From Bactrocera neohumeralis (lineage: Eukaryota > Arthropoda > Insecta > Diptera > Tephritidae), in assembly GCF_024586455.1 (NCBI RefSeq), contig NC_065920.1:69038821-69102820 (forward strand): a stretch of DNA of 64,000 nucleotides. The letters are read 5' to 3'. Shown one piece after another: positions 22,620 to 34,100 of the stretch. Position numbers and translations under genes: made by a program. The notes below the pieces were generated by a model that was not told where the DNA came from, did no database searches, and saw only the letters and a list, made by a program, of their open reading frames with translations. Numbering within the stretch: the stretch's first letter is position 1; the number at the start of each line of letters is the position of its first letter.

Positions 22620-23210
22620 CGTCTATAATCCCGAAATTTCGGGACTTTCTCTCTATTAAGTTGTACGAAAGGCTTTCTGAAACGTTTCTGAAAAATTTTA
22701 TAATAATATTAATTTGCTTCGGGATGGATCCCCAAATTTTGGAGGATACTCTGCAAAAAGTGTTAAGCTACTTTGGAATTAATAGTGAAATTTCGGGATA
22801 AGTGAGACAAATTCGTTTTTTTTTTTTTGTAGAATATACTAAGGAAATTACCCCGAAATCTCGGGATTGATAAAACATGTCAGTTATTTTATTGAAGGAA
22901 ATTAAAACTAATAGTAAACTTCGCAATTTATCTCAAAATTTTGGGACTGGTGAAAAAACGTTTATTTTTAATAGGAGGAAGTTCTGAAAAAATATTGCTT
23001 CGGTACTGATCCCGAAATTCGGGATTGGTAGAAATATGTTAATTATTGTATTTGATTATTAAAGTTTAGAAAGAAAATATTTAATAATTGCGGGATTGAT
23101 CCCGAAATTTCGGGATTGGTAAAAATAGGTTAGTTATAGTGTTTGATTATTAAAGTTTAGAAAGAAAATATTTAATAACTTCGGAATTGATCCCGAAATT
23201 ACGGGATTGG
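22620..23210. repeat. Tandem repeat around CCCGAAATTTCGGG palindromes
   Basis: Exact or near copies of the 14-bp palindrome lie at 22630, 22730, 22785 (half), 22852, 22932, 23011, 23101 and 23192. The last three units have a 90-91 bp period and share 'ttgattattaaagtttag' and 'aaagaaaatatttaata'. Earlier units are spaced 55-100 bp and are more decayed. The palindrome is better kept than the spacer. Confidence 0.85.
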
Positions 23211-24719
23211 AAAAATTAAATTTTTTGTGTGAAAAAATGTATTTATATACCTATCTCTACAAATCGGAATAGAAAATTAAAACCATTTCGCAACACATAC
23301 TACACCAATAAAGAAATAATTGCTTTTAATTACTTTTTAAGATTGCAGATTATTGCTCACATTCCGCTCTACTGATTTATGCTAACATAATTTGCACTCA
23401 ATATGCAATCCGCTATATTGCACAACTGATAATATGAAAATGCAGCAAAAGCGAGTATAAAACAAATTCTACTTAAAATGCAGCAAATAAGCACGCGAAA
23501 GTACGGCATAAGTAATAAAAACTTTTGCAATGCAATTTCCACAAAACAAAGGCGAAAATGCGGCAAGAAATTGGAAAAGCGAAGAAGCAACGCGCGCAAA
23601 AAACAATCGAAATAAATATGAGAATCCACTTCATTTGTAGCATTGCAGCAGCGTGAAATTCATGCTTTATAAGCCAATGACAAACGGAGCGCACGGAGTG
23701 ATGCCAGCGCGGCAGCTATAGGATTGCAAGCGCTGCACAACAGTAGCCTGCTTTTGGGCGCGCATATACCACTTTGACTGTGCTTTGTTGTTGTTGGCAA
23801 GAAAAGTGTTAAGTTCACTCAATTATTTTGTTTATTCGCCTGCGAACGTACGGTTTTAGCGGCAACTGGCATTGCTTTACTGCTTGGCTAAGCATTGACT
23901 AACGAAGAAATTGACAATAAACAAACACACATACACAAACACATACATAGAAATATTTGAGTATAAGCAAACATACACGCTAGCATGCACTTTTGGAATT
24001 GCAAAGGCGGATTAATAAAGTTGACTGTGAATATATGTATATGTGCATGTGCATATCTTGACTGTAAGTGTATGTGTGTGTATGAGTTTACAAATTTGTG
24101 TTTGAATGTATGTGTGTTTGCTTGCTGGCAGCCAATTCGGGTTGCGCCATCTGCAGAAATAATTGAAATGTTAGTTGTATGCTTGTCACCGCAGTTTGTC
24201 TAACTGTCTGTCCGTGTATGTTTGTCTGCGCCTCGGTATATGCTTCGTTTGTATATTTAATACGAATTATATTTTCTGCATTGTCACTTTGTCCTTTTAC
24301 GACAACAGCTATTACTCTACTCTACATTGTTGTTGTTTTTGTCGGCGATATTCCGCTTCAGCATTCGCCAAATGAGTTTGCACTACGTTTTGCCAAAGCT
24401 TTTCCGCTAACTGCTTGTCTGACTGTTTGCCTCGTTGCTGGGCTGACGCACATATAGACGGATTGACTGGCTGTTTGGTTGGCTGCTGGTCCGAAATTGT
24501 TTTGTGATTCAGTTCATATGCAAAAATGTTAAAAGTTTGCAAATGCTTATTCCACCACAGGGTTTGTTGGCTAGCGACGGGCGTATCGTTGCGGTAACGT
24601 GCATGCTGGGTGTGGTATAATGTGAGCGTTCGAAACTTTATCCGCATGCGAAAATTTTCTGCTAATATGCTTGAATGTAATCATTTAGCATGCAAGACGG
24701 GCACTGAGAGAAATACGTG
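23211..24719. other. Intergenic DNA with microsatellites and one motif
   Basis: Contains GT/TATG-rich tracts at 23920-24120 and one insulator-like motif at 23744. Open frames at 23369-24647 are cysteine/leucine/phenylalanine-rich by composition and I do not regard them as genes. Confidence 0.45.
23744..23761 (+). promoter_or_regulatory. Su(Hw)-like site TAGCCTGCTTTTGGGCGC
   Basis: Direct orientation. The CTTTTGGGCGC half matches the motif well, and the core reads GCCTGC instead of GCATAC, as in the variant site at 34653. Confidence 0.45.
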
Positions 24720-25475
24720 AGTAATTAATAAATACGAGCGTATTTACTATTGTAATTAAAAATGATATTAAAATTACAATTTCATTACTATTAAAAACGA
24801 TTAAATAAATTACGATTAACAATTACAATTACATATGTATATAATTTCAATCACAAATCAAATTACAAGTGCAACTAAAATTATAATTACAATTGCAATT
24901 ACAACCACAATAACAATTACACGTCCAATTGCAAGTACAATTACTGTTGTAATCACACTTACAATTAGAGTTTAAATTACGATTAAAATTAAAATTACAG
25001 TTATAATTCAAATTAAGATATAACTATAATAACATTAATAAATACAATTACAAATGCAAAAACAGAGCCAATTACAATTAAAACTGCAATTACCATCACG
25101 ATTGCAAGTTAAAATACAATTACAACTCAAATGACAGTTACAATTACAATTAAAACTCCAATTACAATTACAAAACGATTACAATTACAATTACGATTAC
25201 TATTACAACTACAAGTAAAATTACAATAACAATAATAATGAAAATTACGATTACAATTACAAGTCCAATTACAATTATAATTACAATTGCAATTACAATT
25301 ACAATTTCAACTCCAATTACAATTATAATTACAATTGCAATTACAATTACAATTACAGTTACAATTACAATTACAATTACAATTACAATTACAATTACAA
25401 TTATAATTACGATTGCTATTACAACTATCAGTAAAATTACAATACCTACCAATTACAATTACATTCACAAATATA
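24720..25475. repeat. ATTACA hexanucleotide array, partly degenerate
   Basis: Long run of 'attaca' and near variants, almost perfect at 25307-25400 and more mixed on both sides. All long open frames over it (isoleucine/valine/threonine or asparagine/cysteine runs on both strands) are products of the repeat. Composition is strand-asymmetric: the plus strand is nearly free of G. Confidence 0.92.
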
Positions 25476-25530
25476 ATAATAGTAATAGTACACTTATAAC
25501 TGCACTTAAAAGTCCATTCCTTACCCATAT

Positions 25531-25548
25531 AAACCTACTTTCAGGCGC
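25531..25548 (+). promoter_or_regulatory. Variant Su(Hw)-like site AAACCTACTTTCAGGCGC
   Basis: Core GCATAC is ACCTAC; CTTTCAGGCGC is kept. Confidence 0.35.
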
Positions 25549-26195
25549 ATAAGCTGCAATATTTGATTATAACTATAACAAATAAATTTAAAACATTTCC
25601 GAAAATTTTTCGCACTGCATTAGCAGCTGGTTACTATGCAATGCATTAAAATTCGTCGCCGTTTCGCCACATTCGTCTGCTGATGCACTCTCGGCTCTGC
25701 CATCTCTCATTGACTCGGCGTCTATGTGAGCGCCGGCATGTGTTAGTTAAGCACAGATTTGTTAGCTTGTGCGCGCGCTAAACCATGAACAATATTTGCC
25801 TACAATTTAAGTTGGTCAAGAAGATTTTTTTTTTATATCTGAAAAACTCGCAGCTTTTTTCTGTGACCAACTTTTCTACCAACTTTTTACTCGATTATAA
25901 TTCTAATTACTTTGTGCTCGAATAAATATTTGAAAATTAGCTCACAAACATTAACTTATTCAACCAAAGTGCAAAGGCGAGGCACAGTAATATGAGCAGA
26001 TAAAGTGAAATGGTAAAACGGCATTTTTCCATTTAATATAGCATATTTTTAAGCGCTCACACTGGCAAAAATTTAAATATGTTTGCTTTCTTATTAAAAC
26101 GTGTAGCATTTTCACCTGCAGGTGTTAGTTTAAGCTAACAATATGGTGTATTGTGTTAAAGGTTAACACTCGAAGTGTTAATTAAGATTGCGGTG

Positions 26196-26213
26196 CATGC
26201 TAAAAGTATGCTA
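26196..26213 (-). promoter_or_regulatory. Su(Hw)-like site CATGCTAAAAGTATGCTA
   Basis: The last 14 bases are identical to the consensus (CTAAAAGTATGCTA); the GC arm is changed to CATG. Confidence 0.5.
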
Positions 26214-26390
26214 TATGTATATAAGTGCATTAAATATGAGCTTTATTCATGAGGGAGCACTTTATATGCAACACAGGCAAATTTATTTACCAGCAAATTT
26301 ATCTAAATGAAGAATACTGCTGGAAAGTAGGTCAGTTGGTGTTCGACAGTTGTCAGCTGTTGGCAGCATTTTAGCATATATAATTTGCTC

Positions 26391-26408
26391 TGGCATATTT
26401 TGAGGCGT
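26391..26408 (+). promoter_or_regulatory. Su(Hw)-like site TGGCATATTTTGAGGCGT
   Basis: GCATATTTT core followed by GAGGCGT. Direct orientation. Confidence 0.5.
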
Positions 26409-26560
26409 TAATCGTTAGCAATAATTGCTTTAAAGTACTGACCAATATTTGTCTTCCTCTATGCGTGTGTGTATGTTTGTGATTTTGCTTTAAGTAAGTG
26501 CCATAAGCCTTTAAGTTAAGTCATAAGATTTTAATTGAGTTTGTTGGTTTTGGTTAGGTT

Positions 26561-26578
26561 TCGCCTAAAATTATGCTG
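26561..26578 (-). promoter_or_regulatory. Su(Hw)-like site TCGCCTAAAATTATGCTG
   Basis: CGCCTAAAATTATGC, nearly the same as the sites at 61097 and 61255. Confidence 0.55.
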
Positions 26579-27339
26579 TGCATTTGGCAAATTGGTTTAT
26601 CTAAAACTGATATGAGCAATGCACTTAGGAAGAGGATTTTAATTGATGAAATTTGACATGACTGGAAGTAAATTTTGTATTAGGAAATGACAATTAAGAT
26701 AGTTATCTATAACAAGGAAATTTAGTTGTGTGTCTTTATTCCAGAAAATTTCACCACCACTTGCCTTACTAATGCTAAAAATTGAGATTAGCCGCTGTTA
26801 TATTTCAACTTCTCTTCTGATTAAATTTTACTGGAAGATAAAATCGGAGTGCAGTGAAGAAACCCTTTTTGAAAACAATATCTTCTGGCTGAGCTTTGTG
26901 GTAAAATTTAAGTCTAAAATTGTGGTAGGTAAGTATCTTGTGATTCCAGTGTTTTCTCGCCCGTCACTAGCTTAGAGACATAGTTAAAGAATGAGTGAGT
27001 GCGCTGGTAAAACACTTCGTTTCTCTTAAATACAGTTTACTTAGCTCGAATTTCCTTGCTTCTTAAAGCTTAAATAATTTTATTAGCAATCGGAAAGCAA
27101 AACTACTAAAAAAATACATTTTTGCGAGACGGAACCCAAACTCATCGACTAAACCTTAGCTCTGGGTGAAAGTTTCGTTGATCACGTTTATAAAGTGAGC
27201 CGTTTGCTTCAAGACAGACGCACGCTTGCAGCCTCAACTCTAGGTGGACAGATGCTGCAAACTTCTTGAGCCCTTAAGCCACTCACCTCAGCGCTACCCT
27301 ATCAAGGCTCCCTCTCCCTTAGCGGTGACCGTGAGATCC

Positions 27340-28245
27340 ATAGAGACTGAGTCGTTCAACGCATACGCAGGAGTAAGAAAAGTTACGCTAAACAAGTCTC
27401 TCACTATTTCTCCTCCTCCATACATTTTGGTTACCACTTATCAGTCAAAGTTGTTCACGTTGGGTGAGGCGTTCAACGCAGACGCAGAAGTAGGGAAAAT
27501 TAGGCTCTATAAGTCTCTCATTATAACGGTCCTAATATACGGCGCAGAAACATGGACGATTACTGACAGAGATTAGAAAGGATTTGTAGTATTCCAGAGA
27601 ACTGTTCTTCATAAAATCTTTGGAGTCGTCCGCGTGATCAATATATCGAAGAATATGGAACCACGAAATGTACAAGTATAGGCTTTACAGCGACATGGTT
27701 ATAGTTAAGCGTACAAAAATCCAATGAATGTTTTGGTGAGGCCATTTCGTTCGCATGGAGGAATAAGCTCCAACGAAAAGCTCCTTCGACTCGGGAGCCA
27801 TGGGTGGTCCAAGAATGCAAGTGCACCCATGCATCCCATGGAAGGACAAAATACATAGTGACCTGTCTGCACTTGGAATTCACATCTACCGAAACTCACA
27901 CAGGAAGATGTATAGAGGCAACAGGCGACAAAAGAAATTTTGTGTTCGCGGCACAGACTTAGCTCGACTCACAGTTAAAGCTAAATAAGAAGATGTACCT
28001 TCCTTTGGTATTGAATTTTTCGGGTCTTTAGAAAAAAGAAATGTTTCTGTCGTGCATTTAACATAACCAGAGTCTCTCTATCAGAAGTAAAATAGCAGGC
28101 AAGCCGTGACCCTGAAATCCATACAGTTACCACTTATCCTTGTTCACGTTGGGTGAACCGTTTTGGCTCTATAAGTCTCTCTTACTTTCGGTACAGAGAT
28201 AAACTTTTGTGTTCTCATAAAATCTTTGGAGTCGTTAAAGGGAAA
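27340..28245 (+). mobile_element. Non-LTR retrotransposon relic: RT end and C-terminus, internally duplicated
   Basis: The open stretch to 27576 ends with KIRLYKSLIITVLIYGAETW TITDRD, the signature of the last RT motifs in LINEs of the 'LYKTLI.PVLTYGAETW' kind (RTE-like; clade uncertain). Downstream pieces include FQRTVLHKIFGVVRVIN and a basic C-terminus near 27880-27980. Parts are repeated: 'ttcaacgca.acgca..agta' occurs at 27356 and 27474, and 'ttgttcacgttgggtga' at 27449 and 28140, the latter followed again by 'ctctataagtctctc'. So there are two or three overlapping partial copies. Confidence 0.72.
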
Positions 28246-28524
28246 CTAAATATTTTAACGAAAGCCCACGACGTAACTATAGCTCCAAATATTTGAAGTA
28301 AAATATCTGGAAAAATTTTAAATTGGTATGAAATATCTCTTTAGTTTTTCAGTTTTAACCTCTCTTAGTTTAAAATAGCAGGCAAGGTATCCTATGAACC
28401 GTTACCTTTTCTACCATTATATTGGGTAGTCGTAACTAAAGTCTTTTCTGGAAAAATTTTATTTTGTTTTTCAATAAAGAAGCACCATTATATTGATCGT
28501 AAAGTCGTATTTTGCAGTACTATA

Positions 28525-29155
28525 GATGTCAATACTACCAATTACTTTGTATCGTACCACATAGTGTTGTGTTGAAATTGAGATGAAAAGTGGATCAAAT
28601 ACGACAATAATGTGCGAAAGAGATCATGGTCCAAGCGTGGTGAAGCTCAACAAATGGTCGTAAAGCCAGGTGTGACGCCTCGAAAGGTTATGTTGAGTGT
28701 TTGTTGGGATTTGAAAGGAATCATCCACTGTGAGCTACTCTAGCTAGGTCGAACGATTGATTTTACATTTTACTGTCAACAACTGATGAGATTGAAGCAT
28801 GGAATCGAAAAAAATAGCCAGAACTGATCAACAGAAGGGCTTCGTCTTCCATCAGAACAACGCTAGACCAAACACATCTTTGATGACTCGGCAAAAACTG
28901 GGAGAGCTTGGCTGGTAAGTTTTGATGCATTCACCATATAGCCCTGCCCTTGCACCATCAGACTGACATTTGTTTCGGTCAATGCAGAACTCTCTTAATG
29001 GAGTAAAGCTGGCTTCAAGAGAAGCCTGTGACAATTACTTGTCGCAGTTTTTCGTCCAGAAACCAGAAAAGTTTCACAGGCGTGGAATAATGTCTCTAAC
29101 GGAAAAATGGCAAAAACTGGCCCATCAAAATGGTACTCTTTTATTTGATTGTTAA
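28525..29155 (+). mobile_element. mariner transposase relic, catalytic domain
   Basis: Translation with one frame change gives DEKWIKYDNNVRKRSW (first aspartate), KPGVTPRKVMLSVCWDLKGI IHCELL, GFVFHQNNARPNTSLMTRQK LGELGW (second aspartate changed to Asn), SPYSPALAPSD (third aspartate kept), HLFRSMQNSLNG and REACDNYLSQFFVQKPEKFH, ending at IMSLTEKWQKL. This is almost the complete catalytic half of a DD34D mariner. The N-terminal helix-turn-helix is missing. In-frame stops and the D-to-N change show it is inactive. Confidence 0.86.
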
Positions 29156-29164
29156 GATCGATTC

Positions 29165-29380
29165 ACTATAGCATATAACTGGCACACACACTGAGCTATC
29201 GGAATTAAATGCTTGTACGGAAATCTTTTTCGTCTGAGGATATATCATCACCAAAATTGTCACGGGTTATTGTTTTAGAATATGGTAATATTAAAAAAAA
29301 AATTGTTTAGATCGAACAACTATGACATATAGCTGCCATACAAACTGAACGATCAGACTCAAGTGCTTGTCTGAAAACTT
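29165..29380 (-). repeat. Dispersed fly repeat, degraded minus-strand copy
   Basis: On the minus strand it carries 'gatcgttcagtttgtatggc', 'agctatatg' and 'catagttgttcgatct', the same blocks as in 53230-53725. It directly follows the mariner relic. Confidence 0.6.
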
Positions 29381-30194
29381 ATTTATTTTAAACATTTTTC
29401 ATTACAAAATTCTTTCATATCTTTAAAGTTTGCCCCAATTTACTGCTGATAATCACATACTGTATACACGCCTTCACACATCCTGTTTGTATAACTTCAT
29501 AGCAATCGTCAATTTGTGTCGGTCAATTAACCAGCAACGCAAATATAAGTAGATGAGTAGATAAAATATTATTTTCCCTCAACATGAATGCGGACAACAG
29601 AGTTGGCAAACTGATTTCGACCTCATTGCAACTTCAAGTGTCAGAGCAATGCAGTGCTCTACATTTCATCTATCGGTAATCAGTTGAACTGGAGATCAGA
29701 TTATGACAGCTGGCACTCAATTGCCAACAAATGAAAGATATGCCAACCAAATGTAAAGAGAGAGAGGGAGAGCGAGAGTGTGGGAGACGGCGGTGGAGCA
29801 GCATAAAAATAGAGAAAATCATAATTTGTTCAAAAACAGACCCTAGAGCAATTGAAGGCAGCCAACAGTAGCAGCAAAGTGGCTGCGGCAGGGTGTTGAG
29901 GGGAGAAAACTGCGCTCGACCAACGTGGCTGACCATCAATGATAGCCATAAATGCAATTAAGGTTGGCATTGTGGGCGTACAGAGTGGGCGTGCATGTGT
30001 CTTGCTTACATATATACACTCATATAAATATTTGCATGCTTACGTGCTTATGAGTAGCATAACACATGCACAGTTATGTATATATTTTTGTGTCTATATA
30101 TATAAATATACTTGCCTAGTATGCAGGAAACTTTTCAATATTCACTTCACCAACACTTCGTGATGAGTTGTTACTGAACAGGTCATACGAGCGC
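29381..30194. other. Intergenic DNA with AG microsatellite
   Basis: An interrupted AG run lies at about 29757-29780. TATA-rich tracts lie near 30080-30115. No gene recognised. Confidence 0.4.
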
Positions 30195-30470
30195 AGTTTG
30201 ATAAGTCAGGGTCTTGATTAGCGCTTCTGTTTGTGTAATAATGGAATCCGAATGGATGAAAACATTCCAGCTCTAAGAGTACCGACGCAGTTCACGACGA
30301 GGGAAGACCTCCACTCCGTTGGAATGAATCGGTGAAGAAAGATCTGGCTACATTTTGAATCTCTAATTAGCGCCAAACCCCCAAAAGAAGAACGACTGGT
30401 GCGCTGTTGGAATCTCAACTATAACAGCGTAAACGGTGTCTACGTCAATAAAGAAGAAGAGAATGGATTT
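30195..30470 (+). mobile_element. LINE relic: extreme C-terminus and 3' end
   Basis: Translation in shifting frames gives RMDENIPALRV, then PPLRWNESVKKDLATF and ISNxRQTPKRRT, the usual end of the RT protein of the type seen at 46390-46800 (there VRWRDQVEKDLTALGISNWR). The 3' end 'tacgtcaataaagaagaag' probably marks the element terminus. Too decayed to place in a clade. Confidence 0.65.
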
Positions 30471-30789
30471 TTATCTCCAATAATAAAAAGTCAACTCATA
30501 ATGCTTCAGTTACCAAGCCCGTTTAAGACAATGTTATTTACTTTGTAGGATGAAAGAGATTCGAGTTGTCTGATTTGGTGCAATTTCCAATTTCAAAATT
30601 TTCTTAAAAATTCCTCATTTGTTAGATCTTTCGTAGTACGGTCTTCAGTATACATGAAGAGATCTGGAGACACAATTTTCTTGTCATTAAAGAAGTCGCC
30701 AAATCTGAGAGGGATAACTAATCTAAAGAAAAAAAATTTCAAGATACGCTTTAGTGTCTCAGAATGTGTCAGAAACCCACATGTCCAAT

Positions 30790-31530
30790 GGCGGAACTTA
30801 CAATATCTGCATAGATGGAAGAAAAATGATCTCTGAAGCGTGCAATGGAATATAATGCTGAAGCTAAGGTGATCCTTTAGTCAGAAAAGCGGCAGAGATA
30901 GCTGTCAACATAGGAAAGAAAATGAAGAAAATCGATATTTGCGCAGATGGCCACGCGGCAACAATTACATTGCGTCAGAGAATGTTCTTATAAGCAAGGA
31001 GGCAGTAGTAGGAGCTGCCGGAAACTGGCTACATAAAAGTGCACTGGGTGTTAGGCCACAAAGGAATTCCAGGCAGCGAAATATCTGATGAGATTGCCAA
31101 AAATGCCATCCATCTGGATGTCGAGCCAATACGGCATATATGTACATACGTAAGGCACTAAAAACGATACACAATGAAATATTCGAAATTGCTAACAGAA
31201 CGGAATTCTATAAGGACATGCAGGACCGTCAAGATTCATATGCAAGAAGGAAAATTTGCATGCTTCTTATTCGCAAAATCTTGAAAGGACTGCATTACTG
31301 TTGTTAGCCTAATAACAGGTCACAACTTACAGGGACCACATACGAGAAATATGGATATAAGAAACGACGATACATGCAGAAAGTTCAGATAAGTTTCCTC
31401 CTATGTCTTTGTCCATCCTTGCATAGAACTCGTTTTAGAAATCTTGGAGCTTCTCAGTTTAAAGAATTGGATGAAGTATCAGATTTTTAATATAATCTCG
31501 CTCTTAAAGTTCGTAAAAAGAGTTTCTGTC
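30790..31530 (+). mobile_element. Non-LTR retrotransposon relic: RNase H to zinc-knuckle tail
   Basis: NICIDGRKMISEACNGI corresponds to the RNase H start (normally TDGSKM). VRKAAEIAVNIGKKMKKIDI CADGHAATI covers the third-strand region (D kept in CADG), and IKVHWVLGHKGIPGSEISDE IAKNAI holds the GH motif and last aspartate. Downstream, LITGHNLQGPHTRNMDIRND DTCRKF and a run ending SLLKFVKRVS match the tail region with the Cys knuckle (mostly lost). Stops break every frame. Confidence 0.78.
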
Positions 31531-31844
31531 CGGTAAGACGAATACTGCAGCTCGAATTAAACGGAAACTCCATCTGTAATTACTTAGGACCAATATGTCA
31601 TCAGGCACTATAACCTTGCCTAATTTTAACGGTGGACAGATTCTGGGAAAATATCGTCTTTAAAACGTATAACCAAAATCATAAAATGAGGAATGAAAAT
31701 TTTCCATTTTTATCTTTTGGTTACTTATGGTAAACACTGGGCTGAAATGCTTAATAATTATTTGCTTTGTTTTATTATTTTTATGTTTGCCTTGTTCGTT
31801 TGATTGCTCGACTTTCCCAAGCGACATCGCTTCGCTCTATGTTC

Positions 31845-32145
31845 CAAGAAGATTCGACGATTTCAATCTCTGGCACAATGAGTATGTAAAATAACCGAAA
31901 TGGGCACATTTGGGACGAAGAGCAACCTGAAGAGATTCAAGAGCTACAATTTCATCCAGAAAAAGCAAAGGTTTGGTGTGGTTTGTGGGCTGGTGGAATC
32001 ATCGGTCCATATTCCTTCAAAAATTATGTCGGTGAGAACGTAACCGTCAATGGCGACCATTATCGTGCATTATAACAGACTATTTGATGCCTGAAACTGA
32101 AGCTCGTGATCTCGGCAACATTTGGTTTCAGCAATTGGGTTCTGA
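31845..32145 (+). mobile_element. DD41D mariner-group relic, central part
   Basis: Contains NRNGHIWDEEQPEEIQELQF HPEKAKVWCGLWAGGIIGPY, FKN..GENVTVNGDHYRAL, then a frameshift and DYLMPETEARDLGNIWFQQ, ending abruptly one codon before the second catalytic aspartate. The first aspartate region (FSDEAHF) is scrambled. Closest in the window to the copy at 19655. Confidence 0.8.
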
Positions 32146-33179
32146 TTCTTGAAATAATCATATTTCATCATTTATCTCCTTTCGATGTTGCTTTAAGGTG
32201 CTAATTACATCAATCACATCATCAGTGTTGCATTTACATATTATATAATCATTTAACTGTAATGCTACTGACTTCTCAAACTCTCCTCGTCACTACTGCT
32301 GTGCTAGATAACTTGGCGTTAGAGATTCCTTTTGCTTGCAAACAAAATTTATATTTTTTCCAGCGGAAATGCCAATTAACTGCCACTGAAGTAGGTGGCC
32401 ACAGTTAGCTGATATATGCAGATAAGGTCGCACAAATGAGTGTGGAAATAAACAAAAATATAAGGAATGTGACTACATACAAGCCATTCATGAAGACACA
32501 TAAATATTTATAACTGTGTAAGCAGTTGAGTAAGCGAAATTGTACGCTAGTGAGGCATTTCTGCGTGGATTGAAGAGCTGACATGCATGGATTTGAGAAA
32601 ATATATTTTGATACAAGGATTAATATGGATGGTTGTGCAGCTTATGTAGCGCTAATTTGGAGCTCCTCATTCCCAATGGCAACTTGAGATGGTCCTAACT
32701 TTCTTTTAGCGTTATAGTTACCTTATAAGCTGGCTGTGTTATTACTTTGGTTTTACTCTGGCAAGAACAGATATTACCACCCGGTTAATAAATTACTTTA
32801 TCTTTGACGATAAGCTCTGTGGCTTAAAATTGTATCCCTTTCTTTTTCTTTTTCCTTTTATTCTTCTTATATTATCGGTTTTACGGTAAATATTCTTTGA
32901 GCTGTTATAGATTTGAGAGTAATTTCCAGTCTGGGCTGTATTTTATGGCTTCATCCTTAACCATATTGTCTTAGACTGACTTCTTCTTCTTCTGTCTTTC
33001 TTCTTCTTATTCTTATAATAGCTTAGATACGATTTAAGGTATATATTTTTAAAGCTTCTATCGATTTTGTTAGTAATTTTTAGTTCACGTCGAGTTTCTC
33101 AAAAACATAGCTGAGGTTTTCATCTTTTTGAAGTGTTATACTTTATGGTTCTGTCAACAGAAAACTTGCTTCAGGTAGC
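32146..33179. other. Intergenic DNA, no gene recognised
   Basis: Mixed AT-rich DNA. 'cttcttat..' blocks near 32862 and 33001 start related stretches of about 145 bp, possibly old units linked to the next array. Confidence 0.4.
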
Positions 33180-34100
33180 TTTTAAACTTTTTTAATACAA
33201 CTTTATTAGAATCTAGGTGATTCTACTTTCTTCAAACTAAATTTCTCTGTATTTACAGCGCCTATGGGTTTTCCTTCAGTTAGCCTTAAATGGTAGCACA
33301 AAATCACTTCCTTATTATATTTTGGCAAAAAGAACGTAACCTGATTGGTAATATGATCTCTAGACCTCATAATCTCCTTCACTTTTCGAGTTGTATCTTC
33401 TAATATCTCTTCAATATTCCCAGCACCCAATCATTTTATTTCAGTAAGCCTAAATGGGCAGCTCGTAGTAATTTACCGAATTTTGACGAGTAGAACGTCA
33501 CCAAATAGGTGGTATGTTTTCTAAGTCTCATAACTTTTTTTACTTCTCGAGATGTATACCAAAATATCTTCACAAAGTTCCCAGCGTCTAGACGTTTTAT
33601 TTCTGTAAGACTTATATGGCAGTTCGAAGTCTCCGTTTTACTATATTTTGTCGAATAGAAGGTTATAAAATAAGTAGAATGATCTCTTAGTCTCATAACA
33701 CCTTCTACCTCTCAAGTTCTTTCCCCAAATATCTCTTCAATATACCCAGCTCCAAAGCGTTTTCATATGGTAAGCCTTAACTGGAAACTCAAAATAATTC
33801 TTTAGCCGATTTTGGCTATTTGTTCTGTTCGACCGTTTGCGAAAAAGTGGTATTAACTCGAGGCCACATATACTCCTAAATATGTCCTCAACATTTTCGG
33901 AAACCTTAAATGGCTGCACAAAGTCACTTTATTAGTTCATTGTGGCCAATATATCGTCCCCAAAAAAGAAAGAGGATCTCTTAGTCTCATAACACTTTCC
34001 TCTTGTCGGGTTGTTTCCCCAAATATGATCAATAGGTCTTATAACCTCTTCCGATTGTCGAGATCTTTATTAATGTTTTAACGGATTTTTGGACTTTGGG
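33180..34100. repeat. Tandem repeat, ~163-bp period, five units
   Basis: The block 'agccttaaatggcagc' or a variant lies at 33283, 33448, 33609, 33774 and 33903, with spacings of 165, 161, 165 and 129. Each unit also has 'tcactt.ttactatattttg', 'agaacgt.acc', 'tgatctcttagtctcataac' and 'cttctcgagttgt.tccccaaatatctcttcaatattcccagc'. On the minus strand two units are open in the same register (33206-33430 and 33436-33696), which follows from the period rather than from a gene. Confidence 0.85.

Larger units (their letters stand above)
25476..27339. other. Intergenic DNA with a cluster of insulator-like motifs
   Basis: No transposon relic recognised. Four motif copies (25531, 26196, 26391, 26561) lie within 1.05 kb. 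The 81-codon frame at 26730-26975 has no domain. Confidence 0.5.

Noticed and set aside
24720..25475. CRISPR-like array
   Set aside because: Repeats are contiguous hexanucleotides without unique spacers, and the DNA is clearly eukaryotic.
25168..25552. Long Ile/Val/Thr and Asn/Cys open frames over the ATTACA array
   Set aside because: Translation of a simple-sequence repeat in different frames.
33206..33696. Two similar minus-strand open frames as a repeat-protein gene
   Set aside because: Similarity follows the 163-bp DNA repeat; there is no start context or domain. Kept only as a low-priority finding.
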